Shown here: positions 35,946 to 46,289 of the stretch, in pieces | Layout of the letters: each line of letters begins with the position of its first letter | Numbering within the stretch: the stretch's first letter is position 1 | NCBI RefSeq assembly: GCF_002090175.1 | Contig: NZ_BBRN01000006.1 | Coordinates: forward strand, 124,001 to 188,000 | Direction: 5' to 3' | DNA length: 64,000 nucleotides | Origin: Demequina sp. NBRC 110057 | Lineage (GTDB): Bacteria > Actinomycetota > Actinomycetes > Actinomycetales > Demequinaceae | Made by a program: the position numbers and the translations under genes | Notes under the pieces: model-generated | The model's database searches: none | Told to the model about the DNA's origin: nothing | The model's input: the letters and a program-made list of their open reading frames with translations, nothing else

Positions 35946-35992
35946 TTGGTTCACCTAAGCGCTTAGACGAGCCAAATGGATCCATTTGACGG
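35931..35992. repeat. palindromic intergenic repeat, copy 2
   Basis: 62-bp palindrome, arms matching copy 1 (outer GTCAA...GGATCC, inner GGTTCACCTAAG/CTTAGACGAGCC) around the perfect centre CTAAGCGCTTAG. It lies between the ABM gene and the purQ stop, 8 nt from the latter. The left arm carries a few substitutions (GTCAATGG instead of GTCAAATGG). Confidence 0.88.
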
Positions 35993-35999
35993 CACAGGG

Positions 36000-36701
36000 T
36001 TAGGCGGAGGCCAGCAGCGCGTTGAGGGCCGAGGTGAAGAAGCCCAGCCCGTCGGTGCCGCCGCGGCCCGCCTCGCGCGAGTCGGGGCCGAAGCCCGCCT
36101 CGACAGCGTGCTCGGGGTGCGGCATGAGGCCCACGACGTTGCCGCGCGCGTTGGTCACGCCGGCGATGTCGCGGCGCGAGCCGTTGGGGTTCACGCCCAC
36201 GTAGCGGAACGCGACGCGGCCCTCGGCCTCGAGCTCGTCGAGCGTGTGCTCGTCGGCGACGTACTGGCCGTCCTGGTTCTTCAGCGGGATGGTGATCTCC
36301 GCGCCGGCCTCGTACGCGTTGGTCCACGCCGTGTCGTTGTTCTCGACGCGCAGGACCTGGTCGCGGCACACGAAGTGCAGGTGGTCGTTCTTGATCATCG
36401 ACCCGGGCAGCAGGTGCACCTCGGTCAGCACCTGGAAGCCGTTGCAGATGCCCAGGACGGGCATGCCGCCATTCGCGGCATCCACCACACGCTCCATGAT
36501 GGGCGAGAAGCGCGAGATGGCCCCCGCGCGCAGGTAGTCGCCGTAGGAGAAGCCGCCGGGGAGCACCACAGCGTCGACGTCCTGCAGCGAGGAGTCGGCG
36601 TGGAAAAGGTTGACGGACTCGGCGCCGGCCAGGCGCACCGCGCGGGCAGCATCCCGGTCGTCGAGCGTGCCGGGGAACGTGACGACGCCGATGCGGGCCA
36701 T
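36000..36701 (-). CDS. purQ: phosphoribosylformylglycinamidine synthase, glutaminase subunit
   Basis: 233 residues, class I glutamine amidotransferase fold: nucleophile C86 in GICNGFQVL, oxyanion [14 protein letters not shown], catalytic His in MPHPEH and Glu next. It supplies ammonia to PurL for FGAM formation in purine synthesis; purL is not in the window. Start ATG overlaps the purS stop (TGATG). Confidence 0.96.
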   Translation of the reverse strand: MARIGVVTFPGTLDDRDAARAVRLAGAESVNLFHADSSLQDVDAVVLPGGFSYGDYLRAGAISRFSPIMERVVDAANGGMPVLGICNGFQVLTEVHLLPGSMIKNDHLHFVCRDQVLRVENNDTAWTNAYEAGAEITIPLKNQDGQYVADEHTLDELEAEGRVAFRYVGVNPNGSRRDIAGVTNARGNVVGLMPHPEHAVEAGFGPDSREAGRGGTDGLGFFTSALNALLASA

Positions 36702-36949
36702 CAGGCCACGACCTCCACGGCCACGACGTCCTCGATGACGGGGTTGGACAGCATGGTCTCGGCCGCCTCGCGCGCCTTGCCGAGCAGCTCCTCCGTCACC
36801 TCGCCGTCGACGGTCAGCTCGAACCGCTTGCCCTGGCGGACGGCCTCGAAGCCGTCAAAGCCGAGGCGCGGGAGGGCGTTGCCGACGGCCTTGCCCTGAG
36901 GGTCGAGGATCTCGGGCTTGGGCATCACGTGAACGACGATGGTGGCCAT
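36701..36949 (-). CDS. purS: phosphoribosylformylglycinamidine synthase subunit PurS
   Basis: 82 residues: [21 protein letters not shown] and [16 protein letters not shown] are typical. PurS bridges PurQ and small PurL in the three-part FGAM synthase. Leaderless: minus-strand TAGACT (36962-36957), 7 nt, ATG 36949. Operon purS-purQ. Confidence 0.95.
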   Translation of the reverse strand: MATIVVHVMPKPEILDPQGKAVGNALPRLGFDGFEAVRQGKRFELTVDGEVTEELLGKAREAAETMLSNPVIEDVVAVEVVA

Positions 36950-36956
36950 GGGCGTG

Positions 36957-36962
36957 AGTCTA
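36957..36962 (-). promoter_or_regulatory. -10 box of purSQ (leaderless)
   Basis: TAGACT, 7 nt before the purS ATG; the same hexamer and spacing recur before purD. Confidence 0.6.
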
Positions 36963-37006
36963 CCGGCACGCGCGCGCCCGCACGGGCGCCCTCCGACGGG
37001 CCCGGC

Positions 37007-37651
37007 TCAGCACGCCCACATGTATTCGATGGGCCGGTCGGTGAGCCACGTGTCGAGGTCGCCGAAGGCCGACGCCCAGTGCGCCAACCCGCCCTCGTAG
37101 ACGGTCAGCACTCCCGTGTCCTGCCCGGGCTCCGGTGCCGCCACGAGGGGCGCCTGCCCCGCCGGGACCCCGGAGCCCGCCGGGACCACCGCCACCGTCG
37201 CGTCGGAGGCGAGCACCGCATCGGCCGTCCCCACGGACACCCCCACGCCTCCCGACACCATCTCCCACACGTCCGATGCCCCCGTGCCGTCCGCTCCCGT
37301 CTCGCCGAGCTTGAGGTCGGGGTCGGCGCTGGGGAAGTCGGCGGCATTTGTCGGCGTGAAGGGGTACCAGGTGGTGCCGTCGTGGGTGAGCGGCTCGTTG
37401 GAGCACGCCGGGTAGTACGTGAGGTCGGCCACCTGCGCGATCGCCTCTCCCGGCGCGCCCATGTCGAAGCGGCCGTCACCGGTGGTGGGCGTCGCGGAGC
37501 CCTCGCTGTCGCCGCCTCCCGCGGGCGCGCAGGCCGACATCAACAGCAGCGCGAGCGTGACCATCGCGACCACGAACGCACCCGCGAGCGGCAGCGTCAC
37601 CGCCGCTATCCCCCCGAGCACCGCCCGGACCGTCCCCCGCATCGTTGCCAT
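37007..37651 (-). CDS. probable lipoprotein or membrane-anchored protein of unknown function
   Basis: 214 residues. A long hydrophobic stretch (about residues 10-40) ends in LLLMSAC at cysteine 41, a possible lipobox though further from the N terminus than usual. The exported part has paired elements (YYPACSN, TTWYPFTP) and ends in a terminal cysteine (MWAC), which could bond with another cysteine. Family not recognised. GAAGG lies before the ATG. It is divergent from the channel gene at 37714. Confidence 0.65.
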   Translation of the reverse strand: MATMRGTVRAVLGGIAAVTLPLAGAFVVAMVTLALLLMSACAPAGGGDSEGSATPTTGDGRFDMGAPGEAIAQVADLTYYPACSNEPLTHDGTTWYPFTPTNAADFPSADPDLKLGETGADGTGASDVWEMVSGGVGVSVGTADAVLASDATVAVVPAGSGVPAGQAPLVAAPEPGQDTGVLTVYEGGLAHWASAFGDLDTWLTDRPIEYMWAC

Positions 37652-37700
37652 GAACCTTCAACGCACCCCACGCGCGAAACGTTGGGTCGGCGGCCGCGGA

Positions 37701-37706
37701 TACGCT
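37701..37706 (+). promoter_or_regulatory. -10 box of the channel gene (leaderless)
   Basis: TACGCT followed by 7 nt and ATG 37714. Confidence 0.55.
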
Positions 37707-37713
37707 TGCCGCC

Positions 37714-38436
37714 ATGGACACCTGGGTGGTGGCGTCGACGACGCCCGAGATCGTCGAGTCGGCGCTCGGCACCCTGCGCACCGTCCTCGAATACATCGGC
37801 ACCGTCGCCTTCGCCGTCTCCGGCGCCGTCGCCGCGGGCCGCAAGCGCATGGACCTCGTGGGCGCGATCGTGCTCGCGTGCATCGTCGCCGTCGGCGGCG
37901 GCACCATGCGCGACCTCATGCTCGACCGACCCGTGTTCTGGATGGAGACGCCCTCCTACCTGCTCGTCGCCGCCGCGACAGGCCTGGTGGTCGCGATCCT
38001 CGCGCGTTGGCATCCTCCGGACCGGCTCGACCGCTACAGGATCGTGCAGCTGTCGGACACGGCGGGCCTCGCCGTCTTCGTCGTGGTCGGCACGGGAATC
38101 GCCCTGGACGCCGGCGCCTCGGCCGTCGTCGCCGCGGTCATGGGCGTCGTCACGGGCGTGGGCGGCGGCGTGATCCGCGACATGATGGCCAACGACGTCC
38201 CCGACGTGTTCCGCAACGGCCAGTTCTATGCGACCGCCGCGCTCGCCGGCGCCTCCGTCTACGCCCTGCTGCTGTGGCTCGACGTGCCGCGGCTCGTCGT
38301 GTTCTGGGTGCCGATCGCCGTGGTCCTCGCGGTGCGCCTCGGCTCGCTCAGGTTCGGCTGGGGTGTGCCGACCATCGGCGGCAAGCGCGTCGACCTCGAC
38401 TGGCACGAGACCCACCCGGACGGCGACGCTCGCTGA
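37714..38436 (+). CDS. TRIC-type cation channel family protein (UPF0126, YadS/YicG-like)
   Basis: 240 residues with seven membrane spans arranged as two similar halves, each with the glycine-rich signature (IVAVGGGTMRDLML and VVTGVGGGVIRDMM). The first half begins YIGTVAFAVSGAVAAGRKRMDLVG. Prokaryotic TRIC proteins are trimeric channels for K+ or other small solutes such as glycine. It stands alone between the purSQ and purDC operons; two copies of the common nonamer lie just after its stop. Confidence 0.88.
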   Translation: MDTWVVASTTPEIVESALGTLRTVLEYIGTVAFAVSGAVAAGRKRMDLVGAIVLACIVAVGGGTMRDLMLDRPVFWMETPSYLLVAAATGLVVAILARWHPPDRLDRYRIVQLSDTAGLAVFVVVGTGIALDAGASAVVAAVMGVVTGVGGGVIRDMMANDVPDVFRNGQFYATAALAGASVYALLLWLDVPRLVVFWVPIAVVLAVRLGSLRFGWGVPTIGGKRVDLDWHETHPDGDAR

Positions 38437-38486
38437 GCCGCGGCATCGGCCACCGGTACTCACGGCGGCCGATGCGGCGGCCGGCC

Positions 38487-39383
38487 TCAGCTCTTGGCGA
38501 GCCTGTCGTACGCCTCGAGGTAGCGCTGCCTGGTGCGCTCGACCACGTCCGCGGGAAGCGCGGGCGGCGGGGCATCGGACGCCTTGTCCCAGCCCGACTC
38601 GTCCGAGGTGAGCCAGTCGCGCACGAACTGCTTGTCGAAGCTGGGCTGGGCGCGGCCGGGCTCCCACTCGTCGGCGGGCCAGAAGCGGCTCGAGTCGGGG
38701 GTGAGGACCTCGTCGGCCAGCAGGATGGCGCCGTCGCCATCGCGGCCGAACTCGAACTTGGTGTCCGCGAGGATCACGCCGCGCATCGCGGCGAGCTCGT
38801 GGGCGCGCGAGTAGACGGCGAGGGTGAGGTCGCGCAGCGCGGTGGCGTCCTCGAGGCCGATGCGCTCGACCACCTGCTCGAAGCTGATGTTCTCGTCGTG
38901 CTCGCCCACCTCGGCCTTGGCGGCGGGGGTGAAGATCGGCTCGGGCAGGCGGGAGCCGTCCACCAGGCCCTCGGGAAGCGGGATGCCGCACACGGTGCCT
39001 GACTCGCGGTACTCGACGAGGCCCGAGCCCGTGAGGTAGCCGCGGGCCACGCATTCGATGGGGAACATGTCGAGGCGCTTGCAGACCATGGCGCGGCCCT
39101 CGACCTCGGCGGGCACGGGCGCCTCGACGGTGTGGTTGGCGACGATGGGCGCCACCTGGTCGAACCACCACAGGCTGAGGCCCGTGAGGACGCCGCCCTT
39201 GCCGGGGATCTCGGTGGGCAGCACCCAGTCGTAGGCGCTGATGCGGTCGGACGCGACCACGAGCACCACGTCGCCGCGGGGGTGCGGCTCGGTGGGCTCG
39301 TACAGGTCACGGATCTTGCCCGAGTAGACGTGCCGCCAACCCGGCAGCTCGGGCGCGGTGGGCGGCGTGACGTGGCCGGGCAT
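38487..39383 (-). CDS. purC: SAICAR synthase
   Basis: 298 residues with SGKIRDLYE, SDRISAYDW, VECVARGYLTGSG-like ECVARGYLTGSGLVEY, LADTKFEFGRDGDGAILLADEVLTPDSSRFW motifs. It joins aspartate to CAIR using ATP in step 8 of purine synthesis. The ATG overlaps the purD stop (TGATG), so it is the second gene of the purD-purC operon. Confidence 0.96.
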   Translation of the reverse strand: MPGHVTPPTAPELPGWRHVYSGKIRDLYEPTEPHPRGDVVLVVASDRISAYDWVLPTEIPGKGGVLTGLSLWWFDQVAPIVANHTVEAPVPAEVEGRAMVCKRLDMFPIECVARGYLTGSGLVEYRESGTVCGIPLPEGLVDGSRLPEPIFTPAAKAEVGEHDENISFEQVVERIGLEDATALRDLTLAVYSRAHELAAMRGVILADTKFEFGRDGDGAILLADEVLTPDSSRFWPADEWEPGRAQPSFDKQFVRDWLTSDESGWDKASDAPPPALPADVVERTRQRYLEAYDRLAKS

Positions 39384-40678
39384 CAGGCGGCCCCGCCCGG
39401 AATGGCGCCCGTGGGAGTGCGGCCCTCGGACGCGGCGAGCGCGATGTCGCTGCGGTGGTGGGATCCCTCGAGGCCGATGCGCCCGAGCGCCTCGTACGCC
39501 ACCTCCCTGGCGGCGGCGAGGGTCGCGCCGCGGCCCACGACCGACAGGACGCGGCCGCCGGCGGAGACCAGCTCGCCGGCGTCATTCAGCGCGGTGCCGG
39601 CGTGGAGGACGTGCGCGCCCTCGACGGCCTCGGCCTCGTCGGTGCCGGTGATGACGTCACCGCTGCGGGCCGACTCCGGGTAGCCGTGCGACGCGAGCAC
39701 CACGGTGACCGAGGCATCGTCCGACCACTCGAGGTCGGGAAGCTCGTGAAGGCGACCCTCGGCGGCGGCGAGCAGCACCCCCGCGAGCGGGGTCTCGAGG
39801 CGGCTGAGCACCGACTGAGTCTCGGGGTCGCCGAAGCGCGCGTTGAACTCCACGACGCGCACTCCACGCGAGGTCATGGCGAGCCCGCAGTACAGGACAC
39901 CCACGAACGGGGTGCCGCGCCTGCCCATCTCGTCGACCGTGGGCTGGGCGACGGTGCGCACCACCTCGTCGACCAGGCCCTCGGGCGCCCACGGCAGCGG
40001 CGTGTAGGCACCCATGCCGCCGGTGTTGAGGCCCGCGTCGCCGTCGTAGGCGCGCTTGAAGTCTTGGGCGGGCTGCAGAGGCTTGACGGTGCGGCCGTCG
40101 CAAATGCAGAACAGGGAGACCTCGGGGCCGTCGAGGAACTCCTCGATGACGACGGTGCCGCCGGCGTCGAGGATGGCGGCGCCGTGCGCGGTGGCCTCGG
40201 TCAGGTCGTTCGTGACGACCACTCCCTTGCCGGCGGCGAGGCCGTCGTCCTTCACGACGTAGGGGGCGCCGAACTCGGCGAGCGCGGCGGCAAGCGTCGC
40301 GGCATCGCGGCACACGCGGGGGGCGGCGGTGGGGACCTGCGCGGCCTCCATGACCTCCTTGGCGAATGCCTTGGAGCCCTCGAGCAGCGCGGCCTCGGCC
40401 GACGGGCCGAACACCGGGATGCCGATCTCGCGCACGGCATCGGCCACTCCCGCGACGAGCGGGGCCTCGGGGCCGACGACCACGAGGTCGGCCTTGACGT
40501 TGGCCGCGAGGGCGGCGACGGCGATGCCGTCGTTCTGGTCGACCGTGTGGAGCGTCGCCAGGCGGCCGATGCCGGGGTTGCCGTTCGCGGCGTGCAGCTC
40601 GGTCACGGCGGGGTCGAGGTGGAGGGCGCGGGCGAGAGCGTGCTCGCGCGCACCGTTGCCGACGAGGAGGATCTTCAC
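39383..40678 (-). CDS. purD: phosphoribosylamine-glycine ligase (GAR synthetase)
   Basis: 431 residues: [36 protein letters not shown], the ATP-grasp core [28 protein letters not shown], and [13 protein letters not shown]. It forms GAR from phosphoribosylamine and glycine. GTG 40678 was chosen because TAGACT (40691-40686, minus strand) lies 7 nt before it and because the family begins with the KILLVG strand. Confidence 0.96.
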   Translation of the reverse strand: MKILLVGNGAREHALARALHLDPAVTELHAANGNPGIGRLATLHTVDQNDGIAVAALAANVKADLVVVGPEAPLVAGVADAVREIGIPVFGPSAEAALLEGSKAFAKEVMEAAQVPTAAPRVCRDAATLAAALAEFGAPYVVKDDGLAAGKGVVVTNDLTEATAHGAAILDAGGTVVIEEFLDGPEVSLFCICDGRTVKPLQPAQDFKRAYDGDAGLNTGGMGAYTPLPWAPEGLVDEVVRTVAQPTVDEMGRRGTPFVGVLYCGLAMTSRGVRVVEFNARFGDPETQSVLSRLETPLAGVLLAAAEGRLHELPDLEWSDDASVTVVLASHGYPESARSGDVITGTDEAEAVEGAHVLHAGTALNDAGELVSAGGRVLSVVGRGATLAAAREVAYEALGRIGLEGSHHRSDIALAASEGRTPTGAIPGGAA

Positions 40679-40685
40679 GCAGGCG

Positions 40686-40691
40686 AGTCTA
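40686..40691 (-). promoter_or_regulatory. -10 box of purDC (leaderless)
   Basis: TAGACT, 7 nt before the purD GTG. Confidence 0.6.
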
Positions 40692-40741
40692 GCGAGCGCG
40701 GCCCTCACGCCCGCCCGCGTCGGGGCCTGGACTGGCGTCGC

Positions 40742-41464
40742 TCAGGATGGACCGGCGGTGACCACGTCGAGAGTCGAACCGCCGTCCCGCCACGTCGCCT
40801 CGGTGACGCGGCGATCCTCATCGATCCACGCCCATGCGTGGGTTCCCTCCGGCACCTGCTGGCGCGACCAGCCCTCGCGACTCAGTTGATCCGCGAGATC
40901 CGCGAGCGCCGCCTGGAGATCGTTGACTGCGTAGGTGACCGTGTGGCGCAGCGTTGAACTACTCTCCGAGAGCACGAAACGCGGTTCCTGCGGTCCGTCA
41001 CCTCCGTCAGCCGTCGGCAGGGATCCCTCCGGCGGGAGCGCCTCCGGGATGGCGGCCATCGACTCACCGTTCAGCACGATCTCCTCCCGCCCGTGATCGC
41101 CCACCTCACCACGCCTCAGGGTGGCCAGCCCCTCCATAGTCCAGTTGGCGGGGTCTGCGATAAACGCGCGCTCAGCCGGTGTACCGCCCTCATACGTCGC
41201 CGTTGATTGCGACGAGGCGGTCGCGGACATGACCCTCGCGCCGAGGAGCTCCCGCACGGGTGCCTCGGCGAGAGGGTCATCTTCGAGGTGTGGCGCGACG
41301 TCGTCGTCCGTCGATTCCGTCACCGTCGTCGTGGACCGTTCGAACACGAGGGAGCGGCCGTCTCCGTCCACACCGGCACGACGCGCACGTCGTGCCCGGT
41401 GCGACGAGAACGAGAACCATGGAAGCCTCCACATGCGGCGGCCCGATTCCGCGCCATCCCCCAT
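40742..41464 (-). CDS. hypothetical protein downstream of purA
   Basis: 240 residues (210 if the second ATG at 41434, MWRLPWFSFSSHR, is used). No membrane span or signal is evident; the N terminus is basic and the middle acidic, and the C-terminal part (TYAVNDLQAALADLADQLSR, then WAWIDEDRRVTEATW) may form a small folded domain. The start is 16 nt after the purA stop, so it is probably cotranscribed. GC content looks a little lower than neighbouring genes. Family not recognised. Confidence 0.65.
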   Translation of the reverse strand: MGDGAESGRRMWRLPWFSFSSHRARRARRAGVDGDGRSLVFERSTTTVTESTDDDVAPHLEDDPLAEAPVRELLGARVMSATASSQSTATYEGGTPAERAFIADPANWTMEGLATLRRGEVGDHGREEIVLNGESMAAIPEALPPEGSLPTADGGDGPQEPRFVLSESSSTLRHTVTYAVNDLQAALADLADQLSREGWSRQQVPEGTHAWAWIDEDRRVTEATWRDGGSTLDVVTAGPS

Positions 41465-41479
41465 GGTGGTGACAGACGC

Positions 41480-42778
41480 CTAAGCGCCGCGGACGTGAAG
41501 CAGGTCGTGGTTGACGATGATCTCGTCGCGGCCGGGGCCCACGCCGATGGCGGAGATCCGGCAGTTCGAGATCTTCTCGAGCGCCATGACGTAGTCCTGC
41601 GCCGTCTGGGGAAGGTCCTCGAACGAGCGCGCGCCCGAGATGTCCTCGGTCCAGCCCGGCAGGTACTCGTACACGGGCGTCGCGGCGGCGAAGGCGGCCT
41701 GGTCCTGCGGCAGCTCCTCGTAGCGCACGCCGTCCACGTCGTAGGCGACGCACACGGGGATCTGCTCGAGGCCGGTGAGGACGTCGAGCTTGGTGAGCAC
41801 CAGGTCGGTGAGGCCGTTGATGCGCGCCGCGTAGCGAGCGATGACCGCGTCGTACCAGCCACAACGGCGGCGACGGCCGGTGGTGGTGCCGTACTCGTGG
41901 CCCACCTCCGCCAGGAAGTCGCCCATCTCGTCGAACAACTCGGTGGGCATCGGGCCCTCGCCCACGCGGGTCGTGTAGGCCTTGACGATGCCGATGACGG
42001 AGTCGATGCGGGTGGGGCCCACGCCGGAACCCGTCGAGGCGCCGCCGGCGGTCGCCGAGGACGACGTCACGAACGGGTAGGTGCCGTGGTCCACGTCGAG
42101 CATGGTGGCCTGGCCGCCCTCGAACAGCACCGTCTCGCCGCGGTCGAGAGCCTGGTTCAGCACCAGCGAGGTGTCCGTCACCATCGGCTCGAGGCGGTCA
42201 CGGTACTGGAGGAGCTCGTCGGCCACCTCGTCCACCGTGATGGCGCGACGGTTATAGACCTTCACCAGCAGGTGGTTCTTCTGCTCGAGCGAGCCCTCGA
42301 TCTTGTCGCGCAGCAGCTGCTCATCGAACAGGTCGCCCATGCGCAGGCCGAGGCGGTTGATCTTGTCGGCGTAGGCCGGGCCGATGCCGCGGCCCGTGGT
42401 GCCGATCTTGCGCTTGCCCAGGAAGCGCTCCGTGACGTTGTCGAGCGTGCGCGCGTACGGCGCGATGATGTGCGCCGCGTTCGAGATCAGCAGCTTGGAC
42501 GGGTCGACTCCGCGCTCGATGAGCGCGTCGATCTCGGTGAACAGCACCGAGATGTCGACCACCACGCCGTTGCCGATCACGGGCGTCACACCCGGCGTCA
42601 GGATTCCCGACGGCAGCAGGTGCAGCGCGAACTTCTGGTCACCGATCACGACGGTGTGACCGGCGTTGTTGCCGCCGTTGAACTTCACCACATAGTCGAC
42701 GCGGCTTCCCAGCACGTCGGTGGCCTTGCCCTTGCCCTCGTCGCCCCACTGGGCTCCGACGATCACCACTCCGGGCAT
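41480..42778 (-). CDS. purA: adenylosuccinate synthetase
   Basis: 432 residues, start [20 protein letters not shown] with GAGAGGG upstream of ATG 42778. The P-loop GDEGKGK, catalytic NAGHTVV, and [14 protein letters not shown] loop are intact; the late [20 protein letters not shown] matches the family. It makes adenylosuccinate from IMP and aspartate with GTP. A hairpin separates it from the upstream aldolase gene. Confidence 0.96.
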   Translation of the reverse strand: MPGVVIVGAQWGDEGKGKATDVLGSRVDYVVKFNGGNNAGHTVVIGDQKFALHLLPSGILTPGVTPVIGNGVVVDISVLFTEIDALIERGVDPSKLLISNAAHIIAPYARTLDNVTERFLGKRKIGTTGRGIGPAYADKINRLGLRMGDLFDEQLLRDKIEGSLEQKNHLLVKVYNRRAITVDEVADELLQYRDRLEPMVTDTSLVLNQALDRGETVLFEGGQATMLDVDHGTYPFVTSSSATAGGASTGSGVGPTRIDSVIGIVKAYTTRVGEGPMPTELFDEMGDFLAEVGHEYGTTTGRRRRCGWYDAVIARYAARINGLTDLVLTKLDVLTGLEQIPVCVAYDVDGVRYEELPQDQAAFAAATPVYEYLPGWTEDISGARSFEDLPQTAQDYVMALEKISNCRISAIGVGPGRDEIIVNHDLLHVRGA

Positions 42779-42858
42779 GGTGCCCTCTCCCCTCACCCCG
42801 GTGCATGCCGGGGGCTTGGGCCCGGGTCTCACGCCTGTCGCGCGAGGCCCGGACGTAC

Positions 42859-42897
42859 GCGAGCCCCGACCAGTCAGTCCGACCGATCGGGGCTCGC
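42859..42897 (-). terminator. hairpin terminator after fba
   Basis: Perfect 11-bp stem GCGAGCCCCGA / TCGGGGCTCGC (42859-42869 with 42887-42897), 18 nt after the fba stop on the minus strand and before the purA leader. Confidence 0.7.
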
Positions 42898-42915
42898 GCC
42901 TGCCGAATTTCGGAC

Positions 42916-43935
<1,020 letters not shown>

Positions 43936-44021
43936 GGGTAACTCCTGAACTTGTGCGGATGGAACCGTCGTCCATTCTGTCAGAAGTCCAGGGGTGCGTC
44001 ATGGGGCCGTAGGTCCCCGTA

Positions 44022-44681
44022 TCAGGCAGGAACGGTGAGGATGTGCCCGGCGGCGGCCGTCCCGAGGGTCACGACCCTGCCGTCGAGGTCGAGTTCCACG
44101 ATGCCCACCGACGCCTTGTGGGCCGTCACCGTGAGGACCGCGCCGATGTCGAGGGACACGTCGCTGAGGTGGCGCAGCAGGTCGGGGTCGTCGTCCCACA
44201 CGCGCGCCACGCGCACGCGAGCGCCTTCCGCGACGGCGTCCAGCCCCGTGTGCTGCTCGGCGGGCACGGTGCCGTCGGCGGCGGGGATGGGGTCGCCGTG
44301 CGGGTCGTGGGTGGGCTGGCCAAGCCGCTCCGCGAGGCGCTCGACGAAGTCGTCGGAGACGGCGTGCTCGAGCACCTCGGCCTCGTCGTGGACCTCGTGC
44401 CAGTCGTAGCCCAGGTATTCGACGAGGAACGTCTCGATGAGCCGATGCTTGCGCACCGTGGCGAGCGCGATGGCCCGGCCCTCGGCGGTCAGCTCCACGG
44501 AGCCGTAGCGCTCGTGCGTCACGAGGCCGCGCTGGGTGAGCTTGCGGACCAGCTCGGACACCGACGAGGGCGACAGCGACAGGCGCCCGGCGAGGACCGT
44601 CACGGTCACCGCGGCATCGGACCACTCGGTGGCGTTGTAGATCGCCTTCAGGTAGTCCTCGGTCACGTTCGCGTCGGCCAT
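44022..44681 (-). CDS. mntR: DtxR/MntR-family manganese-dependent repressor
   Basis: 219 residues: MADANVTEDYLKAIYNATEW start, helix-turn-helix LSLSPSSVSELVRKL with TQRGLVTHERYGSVELTAEG wing, metal-binding helices HRLIETFLVEYLGYDWHEVHDEAE, and an SH3-like FeoA domain at the C terminus. The ligand set (Asp8, His80, Glu84, Glu100-type positions) fits Mn/Fe sensors. It is the last gene on the minus-strand transporter cluster, starting 13 nt after the permease stop with GAGGAG. It probably binds the palindrome at 47196-47220. Confidence 0.88.
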   Translation of the reverse strand: MADANVTEDYLKAIYNATEWSDAAVTVTVLAGRLSLSPSSVSELVRKLTQRGLVTHERYGSVELTAEGRAIALATVRKHRLIETFLVEYLGYDWHEVHDEAEVLEHAVSDDFVERLAERLGQPTHDPHGDPIPAADGTVPAEQHTGLDAVAEGARVRVARVWDDDPDLLRHLSDVSLDIGAVLTVTAHKASVGIVELDLDGRVVTLGTAAAGHILTVPA

Positions 44682-44694
44682 GGTTCTCCTCGTG

Positions 44695-45555
44695 TCAGGC
44701 GGGCACCGCTTCTCGACGGCGCGTGAGGCGGCGCAGCAGGCCATGCCGCGGGCTGAAGAGGTACACGAGCCCGAACACGACGCCCTGCACCACCACGACC
44801 ATCCCTCCCGAGGACGCGTCGAGCCAGTAGCTGAGGTAGATGCCCGCCACCGAGCATAGTGACGACAGCACGGGGGCGATGATGAGCATCCGCGAGAAGC
44901 GGTCCGTGAGCAGATGCGCGGTGGCGCCCGGGATGATGAGCAGCGCGACCACCAGCACCACGCCGACCACCTGCAGTCCCACCACGGCGACGACCGCGAG
45001 CAGGGCGAGCAGCAGCGATCCCAGCCGCCGCGGCGACAGCCCGATGGCCCGCGCGTGCATCGGGTCGAAGGCGTAAAGCGTGAGGTCGCGTCGCTTGAGC
45101 AGGAGCAGCGTGAGCGCGACCGCCGCGAGCACGCCGATCTGGACCATGTCGGAGGTCGACACCCCGAGGATGTTGCCGAACAGGATGTGGGACAGGTCCA
45201 CCTGGCTGGGGACCACCGAGACGAGGACCAGTCCCAGGGCGAACATCGTCGTGAAGACGATGCCGATCGCGGCGTCCTCCTTGACCCTGCTGGTGCCGCT
45301 GACCGCGCCGATGAGGGTGACGGCGAGCACTCCGAAGACGAGCGCACCGATCGCGAAGGGCAGCCCCAGGACGTAGGCGAGGACGATGCCGGGCAGCACA
45401 GCGTGCGACACGGCGTCGCCCATGAGCGACCAGCCGATGAGTACCAGCCAGCACGACAGCACCGCGCTCACGACAGCGGCGATGACCGTCACCAGCAGCG
45501 CGCGCACCATGAAGTCGTACTGCAGCGGCTCGATCAGGACATCGACGATGCTCAT
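44695..45555 (-). CDS. metal ABC transporter permease (Mn/Zn type)
   Basis: 286 residues with about nine membrane spans in the ABC-3 pattern: GWSLMGDAVSHAVLPGIVLAY, a conserved SVVPSQVDLSHILFGNILG loop, and HLLTDRFSRMLIIAPVL. It forms the channel for manganese or zinc uptake. ATGA overlap with the ATPase gene. Confidence 0.92.
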   Translation of the reverse strand: MSIVDVLIEPLQYDFMVRALLVTVIAAVVSAVLSCWLVLIGWSLMGDAVSHAVLPGIVLAYVLGLPFAIGALVFGVLAVTLIGAVSGTSRVKEDAAIGIVFTTMFALGLVLVSVVPSQVDLSHILFGNILGVSTSDMVQIGVLAAVALTLLLLKRRDLTLYAFDPMHARAIGLSPRRLGSLLLALLAVVAVVGLQVVGVVLVVALLIIPGATAHLLTDRFSRMLIIAPVLSSLCSVAGIYLSYWLDASSGGMVVVVQGVVFGLVYLFSPRHGLLRRLTRRREAVPA

Positions 45556-46289
45556 GCGGTCCCCTTCGTCACGTCCATGCCGAAGGCGCGGACCAGGTTC
45601 GCGGGGGCCAGCGCCTCGCCCACGGACCCGTGGAACAGCACCCGCCGCAGCAGCAGCGCCGCGTCGTCCGCGAGCGCGGGAAGCGCATGGAGATCGTGCG
45701 TCGAGACGAGGACAGCGCGGCCGTCGGCCGCGAGCTCGCGCAGCAGCGCCACGATGGTGGCCTCCGAACGCTTATCGACTCCGGCGAACGGCTCGTCGAG
45801 CAGCAGCAGCGACGCCTCCTGCGCGATGGCGCGGGCCACGAAGGCGCGCTTGCGCTGACCTCCAGAGAGTTGCCCGATCTGGCGGTCAGCCAGGTCCACC
45901 AGGCCCACACGCTCCAGGGCATCGTCCACCGCGGCGCGGTCGCGCGACTTGGCGCGCCTCGTGACCCCCATGCGCCCGTAGCGACCCATCGTCACCACGT
46001 CGCGCACCGAGACGGGAAAGTCGCGGTCGATGTCCTCGCTCTGGGGGACGTACGCGATCCGCGAGGCGGCCCTGGCCACCGCGGGGGCGCCACCCTCGAC
46101 AGTGACCGTGCCGGCATCGGCCCTCACTGCCCCCATGGCCGCCTTGAACAGCGTCGACTTTCCCGAGCCGTTCATGCCGATGAGGCCCGTGACCCGGCCC
46201 GCCGCGACCGTCAGCGAACAGTCGTCGAGGGCCGTGACGTCGCCGTAGCGGACCCGCAGTCCGCTGATCTCGAGCGCGGGTGAGGTCAC
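45552..46289 (-). CDS. metal ABC transporter ATP-binding protein (Mn/Zn type)
   Basis: 245 residues, GTG start overlapping the binding-protein stop. Walker A GMNGSGKSTL, Q-loop PQSEDID, signature LSGGQRKRAFVARAIAQ, Walker B LLLLDEPFAGVD and H-loop STHDLHAL are all intact. It energises the manganese uptake system. Confidence 0.94.
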   Translation of the reverse strand: MTSPALEISGLRVRYGDVTALDDCSLTVAAGRVTGLIGMNGSGKSTLFKAAMGAVRADAGTVTVEGGAPAVARAASRIAYVPQSEDIDRDFPVSVRDVVTMGRYGRMGVTRRAKSRDRAAVDDALERVGLVDLADRQIGQLSGGQRKRAFVARAIAQEASLLLLDEPFAGVDKRSEATIVALLRELAADGRAVLVSTHDLHALPALADDAALLLRRVLFHGSVGEALAPANLVRAFGMDVTKGTA

